Assembly (NCBI GenBank): GCA_963846775.1
Contig: CAWJXB010000006.1
Location: 2,220,795 to 2,284,794 of the forward strand
Length of the DNA: 64,000 nucleotides
Direction of reading: 5' to 3'
DNA from: CAVYXA01 sp963846775
GTDB lineage: Bacteria; Verrucomicrobiota; Verrucomicrobiia; Chthoniobacterales; UBA10450
Shown: one piece after another, positions 25,773-34,660 of the stretch
How positions within the stretch are numbered: position 1 is the first letter of the stretch
Layout: each line of letters starts with the position of its first letter
Notes under the pieces: generated by a model
The model's input: only the letters and a program-made list of their open reading frames with translations
The model's database searches: none
What the model was told of the DNA's origin: nothing
Position numbers and translations under genes: made by a program

Positions 25773-26772
25773 ATGCGTGCAGTCGTTATCACATCTCATG
25801 GTGGGGTTGGCGGAATCGGTGTTATGGAGGTCGAATCTCCACCGGCGCCGGTGGCTGATCGCGTCCGCGTCCGTGTGCACGCGGCGGGACTGAACCACGC
25901 CGATATTTTGCAACGGCGCGGCAGTTATCCCGCGCCTCCGGGTTATCCGCAGAACATTCCTGGTTTGGAATTCGCCGGTGAAGTAGAGGCAATCGGCGAT
26001 GCGGTCAGCGCTTGGAAAATCGGTGATCGCGTTTTCGGAATCATTGCCGGTGGCGCGCAGGCAGAGCTTGTCGTCGTGCCAGAAAGCAATCTGGCGCGCG
26101 TTCCCGCACAGCTGAGCATGGGACGAAGCCGGTGCCATGCCGGAAGTTTTCATTACCGCACACGACGCGCTTTTCACTCGTGCCGGACTGCAAATGGGCG
26201 ACCGCGTTCTTGTTCACGCGGTGGCGTCGGGCGTCGGCACGGCCGCCGTGCAACTGGCGCATGCGGTCGGCGCGACGGTTTATGGCACGTCGCGCAACGC
26301 CGATAAACTCAATCGGATGCGCGAGTTGAAATTGGGCATGGATGACAGCGTCGCGGTTGGGGATGTGCCGGCGAAATTTGTGGAGGCGGTACAGAAATGG
26401 ACAAACGGCGCAGGCGTTGATGTCATTCTCGACCTTGTCGGCGGCAGTTATTTCCCGCCCAGCCTGGAAGCGCTCTCCATACGCGGTCGGATTATTTCAG
26501 TCGGCACTACGGCCGGCGCGAAATCGGAAATCGATCTTGGTCTGCTCAAGCGAAAGCGCGCCGCGATTATCGGGACAATGCTTCGCACACGTTCGATCGA
26601 GGAGAAAGCCGACGCGACTCGCCGCTTTGCCGCCGCTGTCCTGCCCCTGGTATCGCGCGGAAGGATCCGCCCGGTGATCGACCGTGTGTATCCCATCGAT
26701 CAAGTTCGCGATGCGCACGAGCGGCTGGAGTCGAATCCCAGCTTCGGCAAAATCGTGCTGACGTTTGCTTAA
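25773..26772 (+). CDS. Quinone oxidoreductase (zeta-crystallin-like MDR), one +1 frame break
   Basis: MRAVVITSHGGVGGIGVMEV start, GLEFAGEVEAIG, and after the break MPEVFITAHDALFTR, VLVHAVASGVGTAAVQLA (NADPH-binding motif), GKIVLTFA at the C-terminus. It is a ~330-aa medium-chain reductase that lacks the zinc ligands, as in NADPH:quinone reductases. The frame breaks at 26120-26122 (GGG, expected GG); removing one G gives LSMDEAGAMPEVFIT through the join. It is an NADPH-dependent cytosolic enzyme. It also has the hairpin repeat at 25708 in its leader. Confidence 0.8.
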
Positions 26773-26845
26773 GTAAGAGAGAGGTTCGCCACGGCCACCT
26801 CGACTACACCGCGTAAACCGGCCATCAATCGCGGTGATATGGTGC

Positions 26846-27211
26846 TCACGCGGTGGCAGGCGGCGGGGGAATTGGAGGAGGAACTCCGGCGAATCGCTTT
26901 CGCCATCTTTCCCGATGCAGGATGAGAACGATCAACCAGATCACGAATGCGAACAGCCCGCCGGGAATCGTAACAAGCATCAACCAGCCGAGCACACCCA
27001 GCGTATACAAAAGGTGGCCATAATCTTTTCCATTTATGATGCAGGGATGCACCGACCCTTCATCCACTTTGCAGCCGTGGGAATTTGCTATCCACGCGCA
27101 TGTCATCACCGATCCTATCGGCGCAAACGCGAAGAGAACGATGAGGACAAGAACGATCCAATAAAAAATCCACGGGAAACGTTTCCGAATCGGCAAAGGT
27201 GGCGGGTTCAT
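26846..27211 (-). CDS. Small membrane protein, unknown
   Basis: About 121 residues from the ATG at 27211. Two transmembrane helices (WIFYWIVLVLIVLFAFAPIG and LLYTLGVLGWLMLVTIP with the following segment) with a Cys/His-containing loop between them (CAWIANSHGCKVDEGSVHPC). Pro-rich ends. The start overlaps the upstream stop (ATGA), so it is co-translated with the gene at 27208-27522. Function unknown. Confidence 0.6.
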   Translation of the reverse strand: MNPPPLPIRKRFPWIFYWIVLVLIVLFAFAPIGSVMTCAWIANSHGCKVDEGSVHPCIINGKDYGHLLYTLGVLGWLMLVTIPGGLFAFVIWLIVLILHRERWRKRFAGVPPPIPPPPATA

Positions 27212-27522
27212 TGGCGGGGATGCGTCTTGTTGAACCCAGCCGTGTAACCGTTTTCGAAGCCCTGGTCCCAAGTCTGCTGGTTGCCGGACCCCTGCTGCTT
27301 GAAATATTTTTGAGCCATCATGTTTAAGTCAGCAGCGGTTGGCAACGTTGCTCCCGGCGGGGCTTGCTCTCCCACTTTCAACCCGATTGCATAAGCCGCT
27401 CGCTCCTCGGCAGTTCTACCATAAGCTGCGCGATGAGTGTAGAACGAGGTAACTCCATACACGACAAACGCCGCCAGTGCCATCATCACGAAAAAACGCA
27501 CCGGTTTGAATTCTCTGGCCAT
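27208..27522 (-). CDS. Small membrane-anchored protein, unknown
   Basis: 104 residues from the ATG at 27522: MAREFKPVRFFVMMALAAFV is a signal-anchor, then a soluble Ala/Gly-rich segment (YAIGLKVGEQAPPGATLP, NQQTWDQGFENGYTAGFNK). The YxxGFxxGY pattern looks like glycine-rich motifs in membrane-associated proteins. First gene of a two-gene operon; a 16-bp palindrome at 27627 is upstream and could be its operator. Confidence 0.6.
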   Translation of the reverse strand: MAREFKPVRFFVMMALAAFVVYGVTSFYTHRAAYGRTAEERAAYAIGLKVGEQAPPGATLPTAADLNMMAQKYFKQQGSGNQQTWDQGFENGYTAGFNKTHPRQ

Positions 27523-27626
27523 GACTCCAGACAAAGACAACCACACGCAATGCCCTGATGGCAATACTAATGGGAACGCTATTGCATTTGCGGCCGCGCA
27601 GCCACGAAGATGTAGTTCCCGCGTTA

Positions 27627-27642
27627 GTAACAAGTTTGTTAC
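27627..27642. promoter_or_regulatory. 16-bp palindrome GTAACA-GTTTGTTAC, copy 1
   Basis: GTAACAAGTTTGTTAC lies between divergent genes (27522 minus, 27727 plus). A near-identical copy at 31641-31656 also lies between divergent genes. Candidate binding site for one regulator (TetR-like spacing). Confidence 0.5.
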
Positions 27643-27726
27643 CGATTTGGCCTAACGACTGTTGAACGGCAAGTTTAGGAAACGTGTCTAACGGGCGTAA
27701 TAGTGATCACAACAAAGGAGGCCATC

Positions 27727-28095
27727 ATGATCAAGAAGACAATTGTCATTCTTGCCTGCGGCGTACTCATTGCGCCGGTGGCATTTGCTCAGACGCGTTC
27801 GACAGATAAGGGACAAACAACCGCTACCACAGAACAACCGATAACGGTGACCGGAACGGTCATCAAAATGACAACGGGGGAAGGATCGGCGGCCAGTTAC
27901 CAGCCGTTCAAGACTCTCGTTGTTCGCGAGGACGGTTCAAATACTCCTGGCAGTTACGTTCTCAACGGACCTGGTCACGTTGTGGACAAGAACGGCGCGG
28001 TGATCCAAACCGCGATCAAACCCGGAGCGCACCTGACTGTTTATTACGTAAACACAGGCGATTCACGAATAGTTGATCACGTCGTTGTCGATTAA
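27727..28095 (+). CDS. Exported small protein, paralogue 1
   Basis: 122 residues with signal peptide (MIKKTIVILACGVLIAPVAF, cleaved after FAQ). The mature part is one beta-rich domain: PITVTGTVIK, LVVREDGSNTPGSYVLNGPG and HVVDKNGAVIQ, ending in VDHVVVD. No family known to me. A paralogue with the same leader sequence is at 33548. SD AAAGGAGG precedes the ATG (27727). It ends at a strong terminator (28126-28159), so it is a single-gene unit. Confidence 0.75.
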   Translation: MIKKTIVILACGVLIAPVAFAQTRSTDKGQTTATTEQPITVTGTVIKMTTGEGSAASYQPFKTLVVREDGSNTPGSYVLNGPGHVVDKNGAVIQTAIKPGAHLTVYYVNTGDSRIVDHVVVD

Positions 28096-28125
28096 GCCGC
28101 GCGACCTGAGATATCACCAATAAGA

Positions 28126-28159
28126 AGCCGCACGATTTCGATGAATCGTGCGGCTTTTT
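28126..28159 (+). terminator. Rho-independent terminator after paralogue 1
   Basis: AGCCGCACGATT and AATCGTGCGGCT form a perfect 12-bp stem with a 6-nt loop, followed by a run of T. It lies 31 bp past the stop codon. Confidence 0.9.
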
Positions 28160-28191
28160 CGTGACCATCGCAAAGGACCGGAGGATCACGA

Positions 28192-28779
28192 TCATGCGGC
28201 TCGAAAAATTCTGTCGAAAAGAAGGTGCGTTGGCAGATAAACAGCGAGTGGAAACAACAGCATTAGAAGAATCACAAACAGCGGCGCGGGCAGAATTCGT
28301 CGCGGATTTTCGCCTAAACCATAGACCCAGTTCACATTCTCCTTTGCATTGCTCACCAGATAAGAGAGCGGCAGGACCACCAGCGCGACAATTGTCTGCC
28401 AGAGAAAAGCGCGCTGATCGTAGCCGAGCCGGTGCAGCATCCAGAGAAGTAGAAGCGGCAGGACGATGTGGAAACATGATAATCCCCGGATGAACAACGG
28501 GATCCCGGGATCAAACATATAAGCGCTCAAACCGATCAATGACTTGCCGGTCGCAAGACGAAAAAAGAAATCCACATTCCAGAGTGCCTCAAAGAACACG
28601 ACTGAGACGGCCAGCATGCTGACGAGTAGCGCGTTCTCCAGCCAAAGCGCGGGCACGAGTGCCAGCAAAGCAATATCTGAGAACCAAAGGAAGTTGGCCG
28701 GCCCGTACTCTCGCCAATAGATCGGCACCAGCGCACAAACGAAAATCGTGTAGACAACTTTCAGGCCGAGGGGAATCAC
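28192..28779 (-). CDS. Integral membrane protein, unknown
   Basis: 195 residues, five or six transmembrane segments (VVYTIFVCALVPIYW, ALLALVPALWLENALLVSML, LSCFHIVLPLLLLWMLH, VALVVLPLSYLVS, LFVILLMLLFPLAVYLP). Conserved-looking loops GYDQRAFLWQT and ENVNWVYGLGENPRR. It resembles unknown multi-pass proteins of Verrucomicrobia; the function is not known. Confidence 0.65.
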   Translation of the reverse strand: MIPLGLKVVYTIFVCALVPIYWREYGPANFLWFSDIALLALVPALWLENALLVSMLAVSVVFFEALWNVDFFFRLATGKSLIGLSAYMFDPGIPLFIRGLSCFHIVLPLLLLWMLHRLGYDQRAFLWQTIVALVVLPLSYLVSNAKENVNWVYGLGENPRRILPAPLFVILLMLLFPLAVYLPTHLLFDRIFRAA

Positions 28780-28866
28780 GGCTTCAATAGGTACCTAAAA
28801 ATCCCGTACGCAAAACGCGCCGAGATTGCTCCCGGCGCGAAGCATTGAGTTGATTGGAATCCGCGA

Positions 28867-29184
28867 TCAGCTTTGCGTCTTAGCCTTCTCGCCTTTCTTG
28901 CATTGGGTTTCGAACTTCGCGTACTGCTCCGGGGTCAGGATTGATTTCGCCGATTCCATGTATTTGGCTTCACTGGCCTCGCTGCAGCCCGCCTTGTGAT
29001 GCTCCTCCATGGCTGCGTTCATCTTTGTCTTCTGTTCAGGTGTCAGGCTTAGACTCGCCAATGAAACTTCACACGCCATCTTCGTTTCGTTTCCGACTTG
29101 CTTTGTGCAGTTGCCGTGTTCGCCTGCGAACATGGTGGCTGCCGCAAAGAGTCCCGCCGTTATTAACGCAATGAGCTTGGTCAT
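28867..29184 (-). CDS. Periplasmic Spy/CpxP-like LTxxQ protein
   Basis: 105 residues with a signal peptide (MTKLIALITAGLFAAATMFA). Two LTPEQ motifs (LTPEQKTKM at ~52 and LTPEQYAKF at ~86) as in Spy/CpxP periplasmic chaperones, and cysteines that could form disulfides. A small Lys-rich tail. Likely a periplasmic chaperone or metal-binding protein. Confidence 0.65.
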   Translation of the reverse strand: MTKLIALITAGLFAAATMFAGEHGNCTKQVGNETKMACEVSLASLSLTPEQKTKMNAAMEEHHKAGCSEASEAKYMESAKSILTPEQYAKFETQCKKGEKAKTQS

Positions 29185-29363
29185 AGCAGTCTAGACCTTC
29201 TCGCGGGGAACATCGTTCAAAATCTGATGTTGCGCGACGGGTCGTGTGCACAAGTACCACCGCTCTCTTCATTGCGACACAAGACAACGCCAATTTGAAT
29301 TGTCTCGCCATGACTGGACGTATGGTCTAATTCCAGAGAGGCTCGGACGCAATCGGAACCGTC

Positions 29364-30962
29364 GTGGAAGAAACCGAATTAATCCTGATTTGTCTCGTTG
29401 CCGTTGCTCTGTTGGCGATCGTTGCCCGGAAAATCCGAGTCCCATACCCAATTCTGCTGACCATCGGTGGCATGGTGCTCGCTCTAATCCCTGGTCTTCC
29501 TGCGATCCACCTCGAACCGAAACTGGTCTTTGATCTGTTTCTTCCGCCGCTGCTTTATCCCGCGGCCATTTTCACGTCGTGGAGAGATTTCCGAATGAAT
29601 CTTCGCTCAATTCTCCCACTGGCAATCGTTCTCGTTCTTTTAACGATGACGGCGACTGCTTATCTGTTCCACGAGTTGGTCGGATTACCTTTGGCGGTAG
29701 GTTTTGTATTCGGCGCCCTCATCTCGCCACCCGACGCCGTGGCAGCGCTGGCGGTCACTCAAAATTTGCGCGTGCCTCGCAAAATTATTGTCATCCTCGA
29801 AGGGGAAAGCCTGGTAAACGACGCTACTTCTTTTATCTCGTTCCGTTTCGCAGTAGCCGCAGTGATGACCGGCACCTTTTCGCTGGCGCAAGCAAGCTTG
29901 CAATTTCTTTTTGTCGCCGCCGGTGGCATCTGTGTTGGTCTCGCGGTGGGCTGGCTCGTAGTCCAATTGCAAAAGCGTTTGGACGATCCGCCTGTTCAAA
30001 CATTGTTTTCCCTGCTTACGCCGTACGTTGCCTACTTCAGCGGTGAAAACCTGCATGTTTCCGGAATCCTCGCAGTCGTAATTGCAGGCATCTATATCGG
30101 ATGGCGCGCCCCGCGGATCATGAGCGGGCGCATGCGATTACAAGCGTTCCCTGTTTGGGAAATGGTCACGTTTATTCTGAACGGAATTCTTTTCATGCTC
30201 ATCGGGCTTCAACTGCCGCAGGTTATGGGCGCGCTCGCTCCGGGAACAGCGACTCGCGCGGCCCAGCTGGCGATCGTCTTCGTTCTGATGATCGTCCTGG
30301 TTCGTTTCGGCTGGGTATTCGGAGCCACCTACTTGCCACGTCTGCTGAGTCCAACCTTCCGCCATAAAAATCCCGCTCCGTGGCAACAGACTACGTTGAT
30401 CGCGTGGACCGGGATGCGCGGCGCGGATTCGCTTGCCGGCGCACTGGCGATCCCGCTTGTCCTCGCCAATGGTCAACGATTCCCCGGACGCGACCTCATC
30501 CTCTTGCTGACGTTCTGTGTCATTTTCGCAACGCTTGTTCTGCAAGGACTCACTCTGGCGCCGCTGGTCCGTTGGCTGAAAATTAAGGACGATCGTATCA
30601 CGGAAAAAGAAGAGCGACTGGCGCGCCTGAAGGCTAACGAAGCAGCTCTGGCTCGTCTCGAGGAAATCGCATCGTCGAAGCGAGCCAGGCCCAGGACCAT
30701 TGAACGTCTTCGTTCAGAATACGAAGACCGTATCCGCCAACTGCGCAGTGAAGCTCCCGATGAAGAAAGCGTCAGCAGATTGTTCTCGGAAGACTTTGAA
30801 GAATTGGCCCGCGAAGTGTTACAAACAGAACGCGACACCGTAATCCAACTGCGCAATGAAGAAGCCATCAACGACCAGGCCTTGCGCCGAATCCAACGCG
30901 ACATTGATCTGGCCGAAGCCCGGCTTCCGCGGCAGGCGCAAAAATCGCGGCGAAGAGGTTAA
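29364..30962 (+). CDS. CPA1-family Na+/H+ antiporter
   Basis: 532 residues, GTG start. About twelve transmembrane helices; SPPDAVAALAV is the conserved ion-binding aspartate motif and EGESLVNDATS the next family block. The C-terminal ~130 residues form a charged helical regulatory tail (ERLRSEYEDRIRQLRSE and similar). It exports Na+ (or K+) for H+ and keeps cytoplasmic pH. The inner-membrane location is clear. Confidence 0.9.
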   Translation: MEETELILICLVAVALLAIVARKIRVPYPILLTIGGMVLALIPGLPAIHLEPKLVFDLFLPPLLYPAAIFTSWRDFRMNLRSILPLAIVLVLLTMTATAYLFHELVGLPLAVGFVFGALISPPDAVAALAVTQNLRVPRKIIVILEGESLVNDATSFISFRFAVAAVMTGTFSLAQASLQFLFVAAGGICVGLAVGWLVVQLQKRLDDPPVQTLFSLLTPYVAYFSGENLHVSGILAVVIAGIYIGWRAPRIMSGRMRLQAFPVWEMVTFILNGILFMLIGLQLPQVMGALAPGTATRAAQLAIVFVLMIVLVRFGWVFGATYLPRLLSPTFRHKNPAPWQQTTLIAWTGMRGADSLAGALAIPLVLANGQRFPGRDLILLLTFCVIFATLVLQGLTLAPLVRWLKIKDDRITEKEERLARLKANEAALARLEEIASSKRARPRTIERLRSEYEDRIRQLRSEAPDEESVSRLFSEDFEELAREVLQTERDTVIQLRNEEAINDQALRRIQRDIDLAEARLPRQAQKSRRRG

Positions 30963-31065
30963 GGCGAGGAAAGCGCGGGTGTTCTAACACAGAGACGACA
31001 ATTCCAGCAATACAAGGCGCTTATGATAAATGATAACCTGCGGTTCGTTTTTTGCTTTCAGCATT

Positions 31066-31612
31066 TCAGTTTTCTGCTGCTTCTTGCTTATAAATCACCA
31101 TGCCGCGGGCCTGGTAATTGGCCAGCGCACCAGGGATGATCAAGGTTGCAGGTATGTACCCAAACGCGGGTGATCGGAGGCGACGTCTGCCAGGCTTCTT
31201 CGATTGCGCTGGTTAACAGGGGTCCTCCCAAGCCGCGACCGATAAACTCCGGTAACAAACCAAAGTAGGCGATCTCAACGCCGCCTTCATCGCTGCGACG
31301 CAGTTCGTAATAACCCGCCAGCGCATTGTCGTAATACGCGGCAAAAGTCCGCAGCTCTGGTGCAAGCCCGTATTCCTTCCATTGCTCGTCGCTCCACACT
31401 CGCTTGTCGTTCCATGACCACATCTGCCCGACGGCAAGATAAAGATCCCGATTGAACCGCCAGTCGCGTTCGATTTTCTCCCGAATATGAAACCGTCCAT
31501 CCGTGCATCGCTTTGGGTGAAGCTGGTCGAGCGAATGCATCTCAAGATAGGTTGTAACGATCGAGGTCATCGCTGGCTGATATACAAGTAACTCAACCGC
31601 CTTGCTCCGCAT
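31066..31612 (-). CDS. GNAT acetyltransferase (one +1 frame break)
   Basis: N-terminal acetyltransferase fold: VEIAYFGLLPEFIGRGLGGP is the acetyl-CoA pyrophosphate-binding motif A (Q/RxxGxG/A as GRGLGG), with VWVHTCNLDHP after it. The reading frame is lost at GGG 31133-31135; deleting one base gives DHPGALANYQARGMVIYKQE to a stop at 31066, the expected GNAT C-terminus. The alternative start MTSIVTTYLEM at 31570 fits the family better. It acetylates an unknown small amine or protein. The gene is divergent from the Delta-60 gene. Confidence 0.75.
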
Positions 31613-31640
31613 TCAATTAAACCGCGCTACGTGGCGAATC

Positions 31641-31656
31641 GTAACAGGTTTGTTAC
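31641..31656. promoter_or_regulatory. 16-bp palindrome GTAACA-GTTTGTTAC, copy 2
   Basis: GTAACAGGTTTGTTAC in the divergent intergenic region of GNAT and Delta-60 genes; see copy 1 at 27627. Confidence 0.5.
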
Positions 31657-31721
31657 TACACTGTGTTTGGAAGGGATAACGCATCGCGTTATGAGATTTC
31701 AGGGAAAGCGAAAGGAAATCT

Positions 31722-33194
31722 ATGCAAGTCGCCGTCTCACAACGATGCGGGCTCACGACTCACTTCCGGGTGATCTGTGCCGCGGCAGTAATGGTCCTGG
31801 TAATGAGTGGACAGATCGCGCAAGCAGTCGATGGAGACCTTGATCGAACATTCGGGACCGACGGCAAAGTGCTGACCGATTTCGATCACAGCACCGACAT
31901 CGCTAACGCCGTGGCGATCCAGGCGGATGGCAAGTTAGTCGTGGTAGGCACAACCTATCGAGACAATGATTTTTCGAATGAGGACTTCGCTGTTGCTCGA
32001 TACAATCCGGATGGCACGCTGGACAAAACTTTCGGCGTCGGCGGCAAGGTGCAAACAGATTTCCCCGGCCTGGCTGCGGTGGCGTCATCGGTGGTCGTTC
32101 AACCCGACGGCAAGATCGTGGTCGCGGGCGGCGCCTTTCCGCTTTTTACGTTCCTCGGCGATTTCAAAGTGGTCCGCTACAACTCGAACGGATCGCTCGA
32201 TACTTCCTTTGGGGACGGCGGCATCGTGACAACGACTTTTCCCGAAGGTAGTTACGCGTTCGACGTGGCCTTGCAGGCTGACGGCAAGATCATTGCCGCC
32301 GGGACCGTCTTCGTAGATTTCAATCCTGGCGAATCTTCCAATACCGATTTTGCGCTGGCGCGTTACAACCCGGATGGAACCCCGGACGCCACATTTGGTA
32401 ATGGCGGCCAGGTTTCAACCGATTTTCTCGGTTTGGAAGACGATGCCTTTTCGGTCTTGATCCAACCCGACGGAAAGATTGTCGCGGTCGGCTCCGCCAA
32501 TGATCCTGCGACTTTCTACGACTTCGCCGCTGTGCGTTATCTCAGTAATGGCACCCTCGATACGACATTCGGCGTGGCTGGAAAAGTGCACACCGACTTC
32601 GGCGATCAAAACTTTGATCGCGCGCGCTCGGCCGCGCTTCAACCCAATGGCCGGATTGTCGCTGCTGGATTCGCTATCTCCCAAAACGGAGGAGTCCAGA
32701 ATTTCGCTGTCGCGCGGTATGACTCCAGCGGCGTTCTCGACACCAACTTCGGTACCGGCGGGATGACGCAAATCGACTTCGGCAGCTGTTGCCAGAGCGC
32801 CAACAAAGTTCTTCTGCAGCCCAATGGCAAAATTATCACCGTCGGTTACGCGAACACAGAATCATCCGATTCCGATTTCTTGCTGGCGCGTTTGACCTCG
32901 GACGGCTCACTCGATCCCACCTTTGGCGCTGGCGGCAAAGTCCGAACTTCCTTTGGCGATCTAAACGGCGGAGCCAACGGCGCCGTTTTTCAGCCCGATG
33001 GGAAGATTGTGGCTGTCGGTTTCCAAGCGACCGGCCTCGAGCTGTTCGCTGACTTTGCGCTGGCCCGCTACCTCGACGCCGAAGGTCTTCCACTGCCGAC
33101 GCCCACGCCGACGCCCACTGCAACACCAACTTCAACTGTGACGCCAACGCCTACTGCGACCCCGAGTGTAACACCTGCCCGAGCCCGACCGTAA
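31722..33194 (+). CDS. Exported Delta-60 repeat protein, 3' frame break
   Basis: 490 residues with a signal-like start. It holds about eight Delta-60 repeats of ~50 aa of the type DGKIVVAGG..FALARYNPDGTLDTTFG, a beta-propeller-like arrangement found in secreted proteins. A Thr/Pro-rich tail follows (PTPTPTATPTSTVTPTPTAT). The stop at 33194 comes in the middle of the tail; in another frame the tail continues in the same style (VTPRATPRPRPTPRPRPTP) to 33274. So the true end is probably there, with a frame change of -1/+2 near 33170. Probably a cell-surface adhesin-like protein. Confidence 0.75.
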   Translation: MQVAVSQRCGLTTHFRVICAAAVMVLVMSGQIAQAVDGDLDRTFGTDGKVLTDFDHSTDIANAVAIQADGKLVVVGTTYRDNDFSNEDFAVARYNPDGTLDKTFGVGGKVQTDFPGLAAVASSVVVQPDGKIVVAGGAFPLFTFLGDFKVVRYNSNGSLDTSFGDGGIVTTTFPEGSYAFDVALQADGKIIAAGTVFVDFNPGESSNTDFALARYNPDGTPDATFGNGGQVSTDFLGLEDDAFSVLIQPDGKIVAVGSANDPATFYDFAAVRYLSNGTLDTTFGVAGKVHTDFGDQNFDRARSAALQPNGRIVAAGFAISQNGGVQNFAVARYDSSGVLDTNFGTGGMTQIDFGSCCQSANKVLLQPNGKIITVGYANTESSDSDFLLARLTSDGSLDPTFGAGGKVRTSFGDLNGGANGAVFQPDGKIVAVGFQATGLELFADFALARYLDAEGLPLPTPTPTPTATPTSTVTPTPTATPSVTPARARP

Positions 33195-33547
33195 CACCAA
33201 CAGCCACCCCAACTGTAACGCCACGAGCTACTCCGCGGCCGCGCCCCACGCCACGGCCTCGCCCGACGCCGTAGTTAGCCTTGAGCGTAAGCGCGGGCCG
33301 TTACCGATCGCTGGAGTGAGTTTGCTTTGGCGCGTTATCTTAACGCCAAGTGAACCATCGTGGCAGGCGCGCTGCCTGCGATTTGGCTGTAGTGGCGGCG
33401 GAGCCTGCCCTGAGTCTGTCGAACGGGTCAGCCGCAGATTCTCCAGCCTGATCAGGGCAAAACAAATAAGGACCAACGAGTGTTGAACGACAAGGCTGGG
33501 AAAAGTGTCTAACGAGCGTAAGCGTGAGCATCAACAGGGGAGGCATT
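33195..33547. other. Spacer with Delta-60 tail continuation and relic
   Basis: 33195-33274 is the likely continuation of the Thr/Pro tail of the preceding gene. 33302-33353 reads TDRWSEFALARYLNAK then stop, the C-terminus of another Delta-60 protein, so a second copy of that gene was truncated here. The rest (to 33547) is non-coding and carries the leader of the next gene, which resembles the leader of paralogue 1. Confidence 0.6.
33302..33353 (+). pseudogene. 3' relic of a second Delta-60 gene
   Basis: The last codons TDRWSEFALARYLNAK and a stop parallel the DFALARYLDAE end of the adjacent repeats. The relic indicates a deleted tandem paralogue. Confidence 0.7.
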
Positions 33548-33913
33548 ATGATCAAAAAGACAATTCTTATACTTGCCTGCGGCGCACTCATTGCGCCGAT
33601 GGCATTTGCCCAGCCGCGTTCGACACAAGAGAGACAAACAACAACTGCGGCAGAGCAACCAATAACGGTAACGGGAACGATTATCACGGCGATCGAGGAA
33701 GGGGCGGCGGCCAATTACCAGCCGGTCAAGACTCTCGTTGTTCGTGAGGACCGTTCGAATACTCCGGGCAGTTATGTTCTCAACGGGCCTGGTCACGTTG
33801 TGAACAAGAACGGCGAAGTGATCCGAACCGCGATCAAACCGGGCACTCGCGTGCATGTTTATTACGTAAACATGGGCGATCTGCGTTTGATTGACCACGT
33901 CCTTGTCGATTGA
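33548..33913 (+). CDS. Exported small protein, paralogue 2
   Basis: 121 residues, same architecture as the gene at 27727: signal peptide MIKKTILILACGALIAPMAF, then PITVTGTIIT, REDRSNTPGSYVLNGPG and IDHVLVD. Leader DNA upstream of both genes is also similar (GTGTCTAACG(A/G)GCGTAA), so the duplication included the control region. A terminator follows at 33941. The function is unknown. Confidence 0.75.
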   Translation: MIKKTILILACGALIAPMAFAQPRSTQERQTTTAAEQPITVTGTIITAIEEGAAANYQPVKTLVVREDRSNTPGSYVLNGPGHVVNKNGEVIRTAIKPGTRVHVYYVNMGDLRLIDHVLVD

Positions 33914-33940
33914 GTCGTCGCAGGCTGGGATATCACCAAC

Positions 33941-33978
33941 AAAAAGCCGTATGATTTTTTAAGTCCTGCGGCTTTTTT
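33941..33978 (+). terminator. Terminator after paralogue 2
   Basis: AAAAAGCCG pairs with CGGCTTTTTT over an interior A/T-rich loop; a T-run closes it. Weaker than the terminator of paralogue 1. Confidence 0.75.
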
Positions 33979-34051
33979 GGTGGGAGACACAGCGCAATTC
34001 TGTCGTTCGGTCTTGACGGATGGGGCCAGTCTCGGATTCAATAACAATCCG

Positions 34052-34642
34052 ATGCGTGGGGGCCGAGTCACCGCCGAGGAAAAATCGGCGATCAGTACGT
34101 ACGTCGGTGTCGGCGTCGCGATCGTGCTCATCGTCGGGGGGCTGTACTTTTTCTTTCTCGCGCAGAAAGAGAAAAAGGAGACCACAACTTTCGATCCGAA
34201 CCGTCCGGTTCCCAGCAACGCCGTCTTGAAACAACGATTGAAGGCTGAGGAATATTCCGTCGTGCGCGAGGGTGGCTCCCAAAGGGCTTTCCAAAATCAG
34301 TTCTGGAACAGCGAGAAGACTGGCATTTACGTCGATGTGATTGCCGGCGAACCGCTTTTCACTTCGCTCGACAAATTCGACGCTGGGGTCGGCTTCCCTA
34401 CGTTCACCAAGCCGATCTCAAAAGATCTCCTCGTCGAGAGCCTGGATACTTCGCACGATATGCAGCGAACCGAGGTGCACGCCAAGCGAAGTAACGCTCA
34501 CCTTGGCTATGTGTTTCCCGACCCGCAATCGCCCACGGGACAACGTTACGTCGTTTACTCGGCTGCCTTCCATTTCGTCCCGGTCGAAGAAATGAAAGAC
34601 CGAGGTTACGAAGCATACCTGTCGCTGGTGCAGAAAAAGTGA
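34052..34642 (+). CDS. MsrB-like membrane-anchored protein without catalytic Cys
   Basis: 196 residues from the ATG at 34052 (the longer start at 33977 would begin in the terminator). A membrane anchor (VGVGVAIVLIVGGLYFFFLA) is followed by an MsrB-type fold: AEEYSVVREGGSQRAF, NSEKTGIYVDVIAGEPLF, FPTFTKPISKD and AHLGYVFPDPQSPTGQRY. In true MsrB the last stretch is RYC(I/V)NSAAL; here RYVVYSAAF, so the catalytic Cys is a Val (GTC codon). The CxxC zinc ligands (YVCxxCG) are also missing (YVDVIAG). It cannot be a normal methionine-R-sulfoxide reductase; perhaps a binding protein. Confidence 0.8.
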   Translation: MRGGRVTAEEKSAISTYVGVGVAIVLIVGGLYFFFLAQKEKKETTTFDPNRPVPSNAVLKQRLKAEEYSVVREGGSQRAFQNQFWNSEKTGIYVDVIAGEPLFTSLDKFDAGVGFPTFTKPISKDLLVESLDTSHDMQRTEVHAKRSNAHLGYVFPDPQSPTGQRYVVYSAAFHFVPVEEMKDRGYEAYLSLVQKK

Positions 34643-34660
34643 TGCTGACTGGTGCCCTGT

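Noticed and set aside
34541..34565. Selenocysteine codon in the MsrB-like gene
   Set aside because: The position equivalent to the catalytic residue is GTC, not TGA, and no SECIS hairpin is visible.
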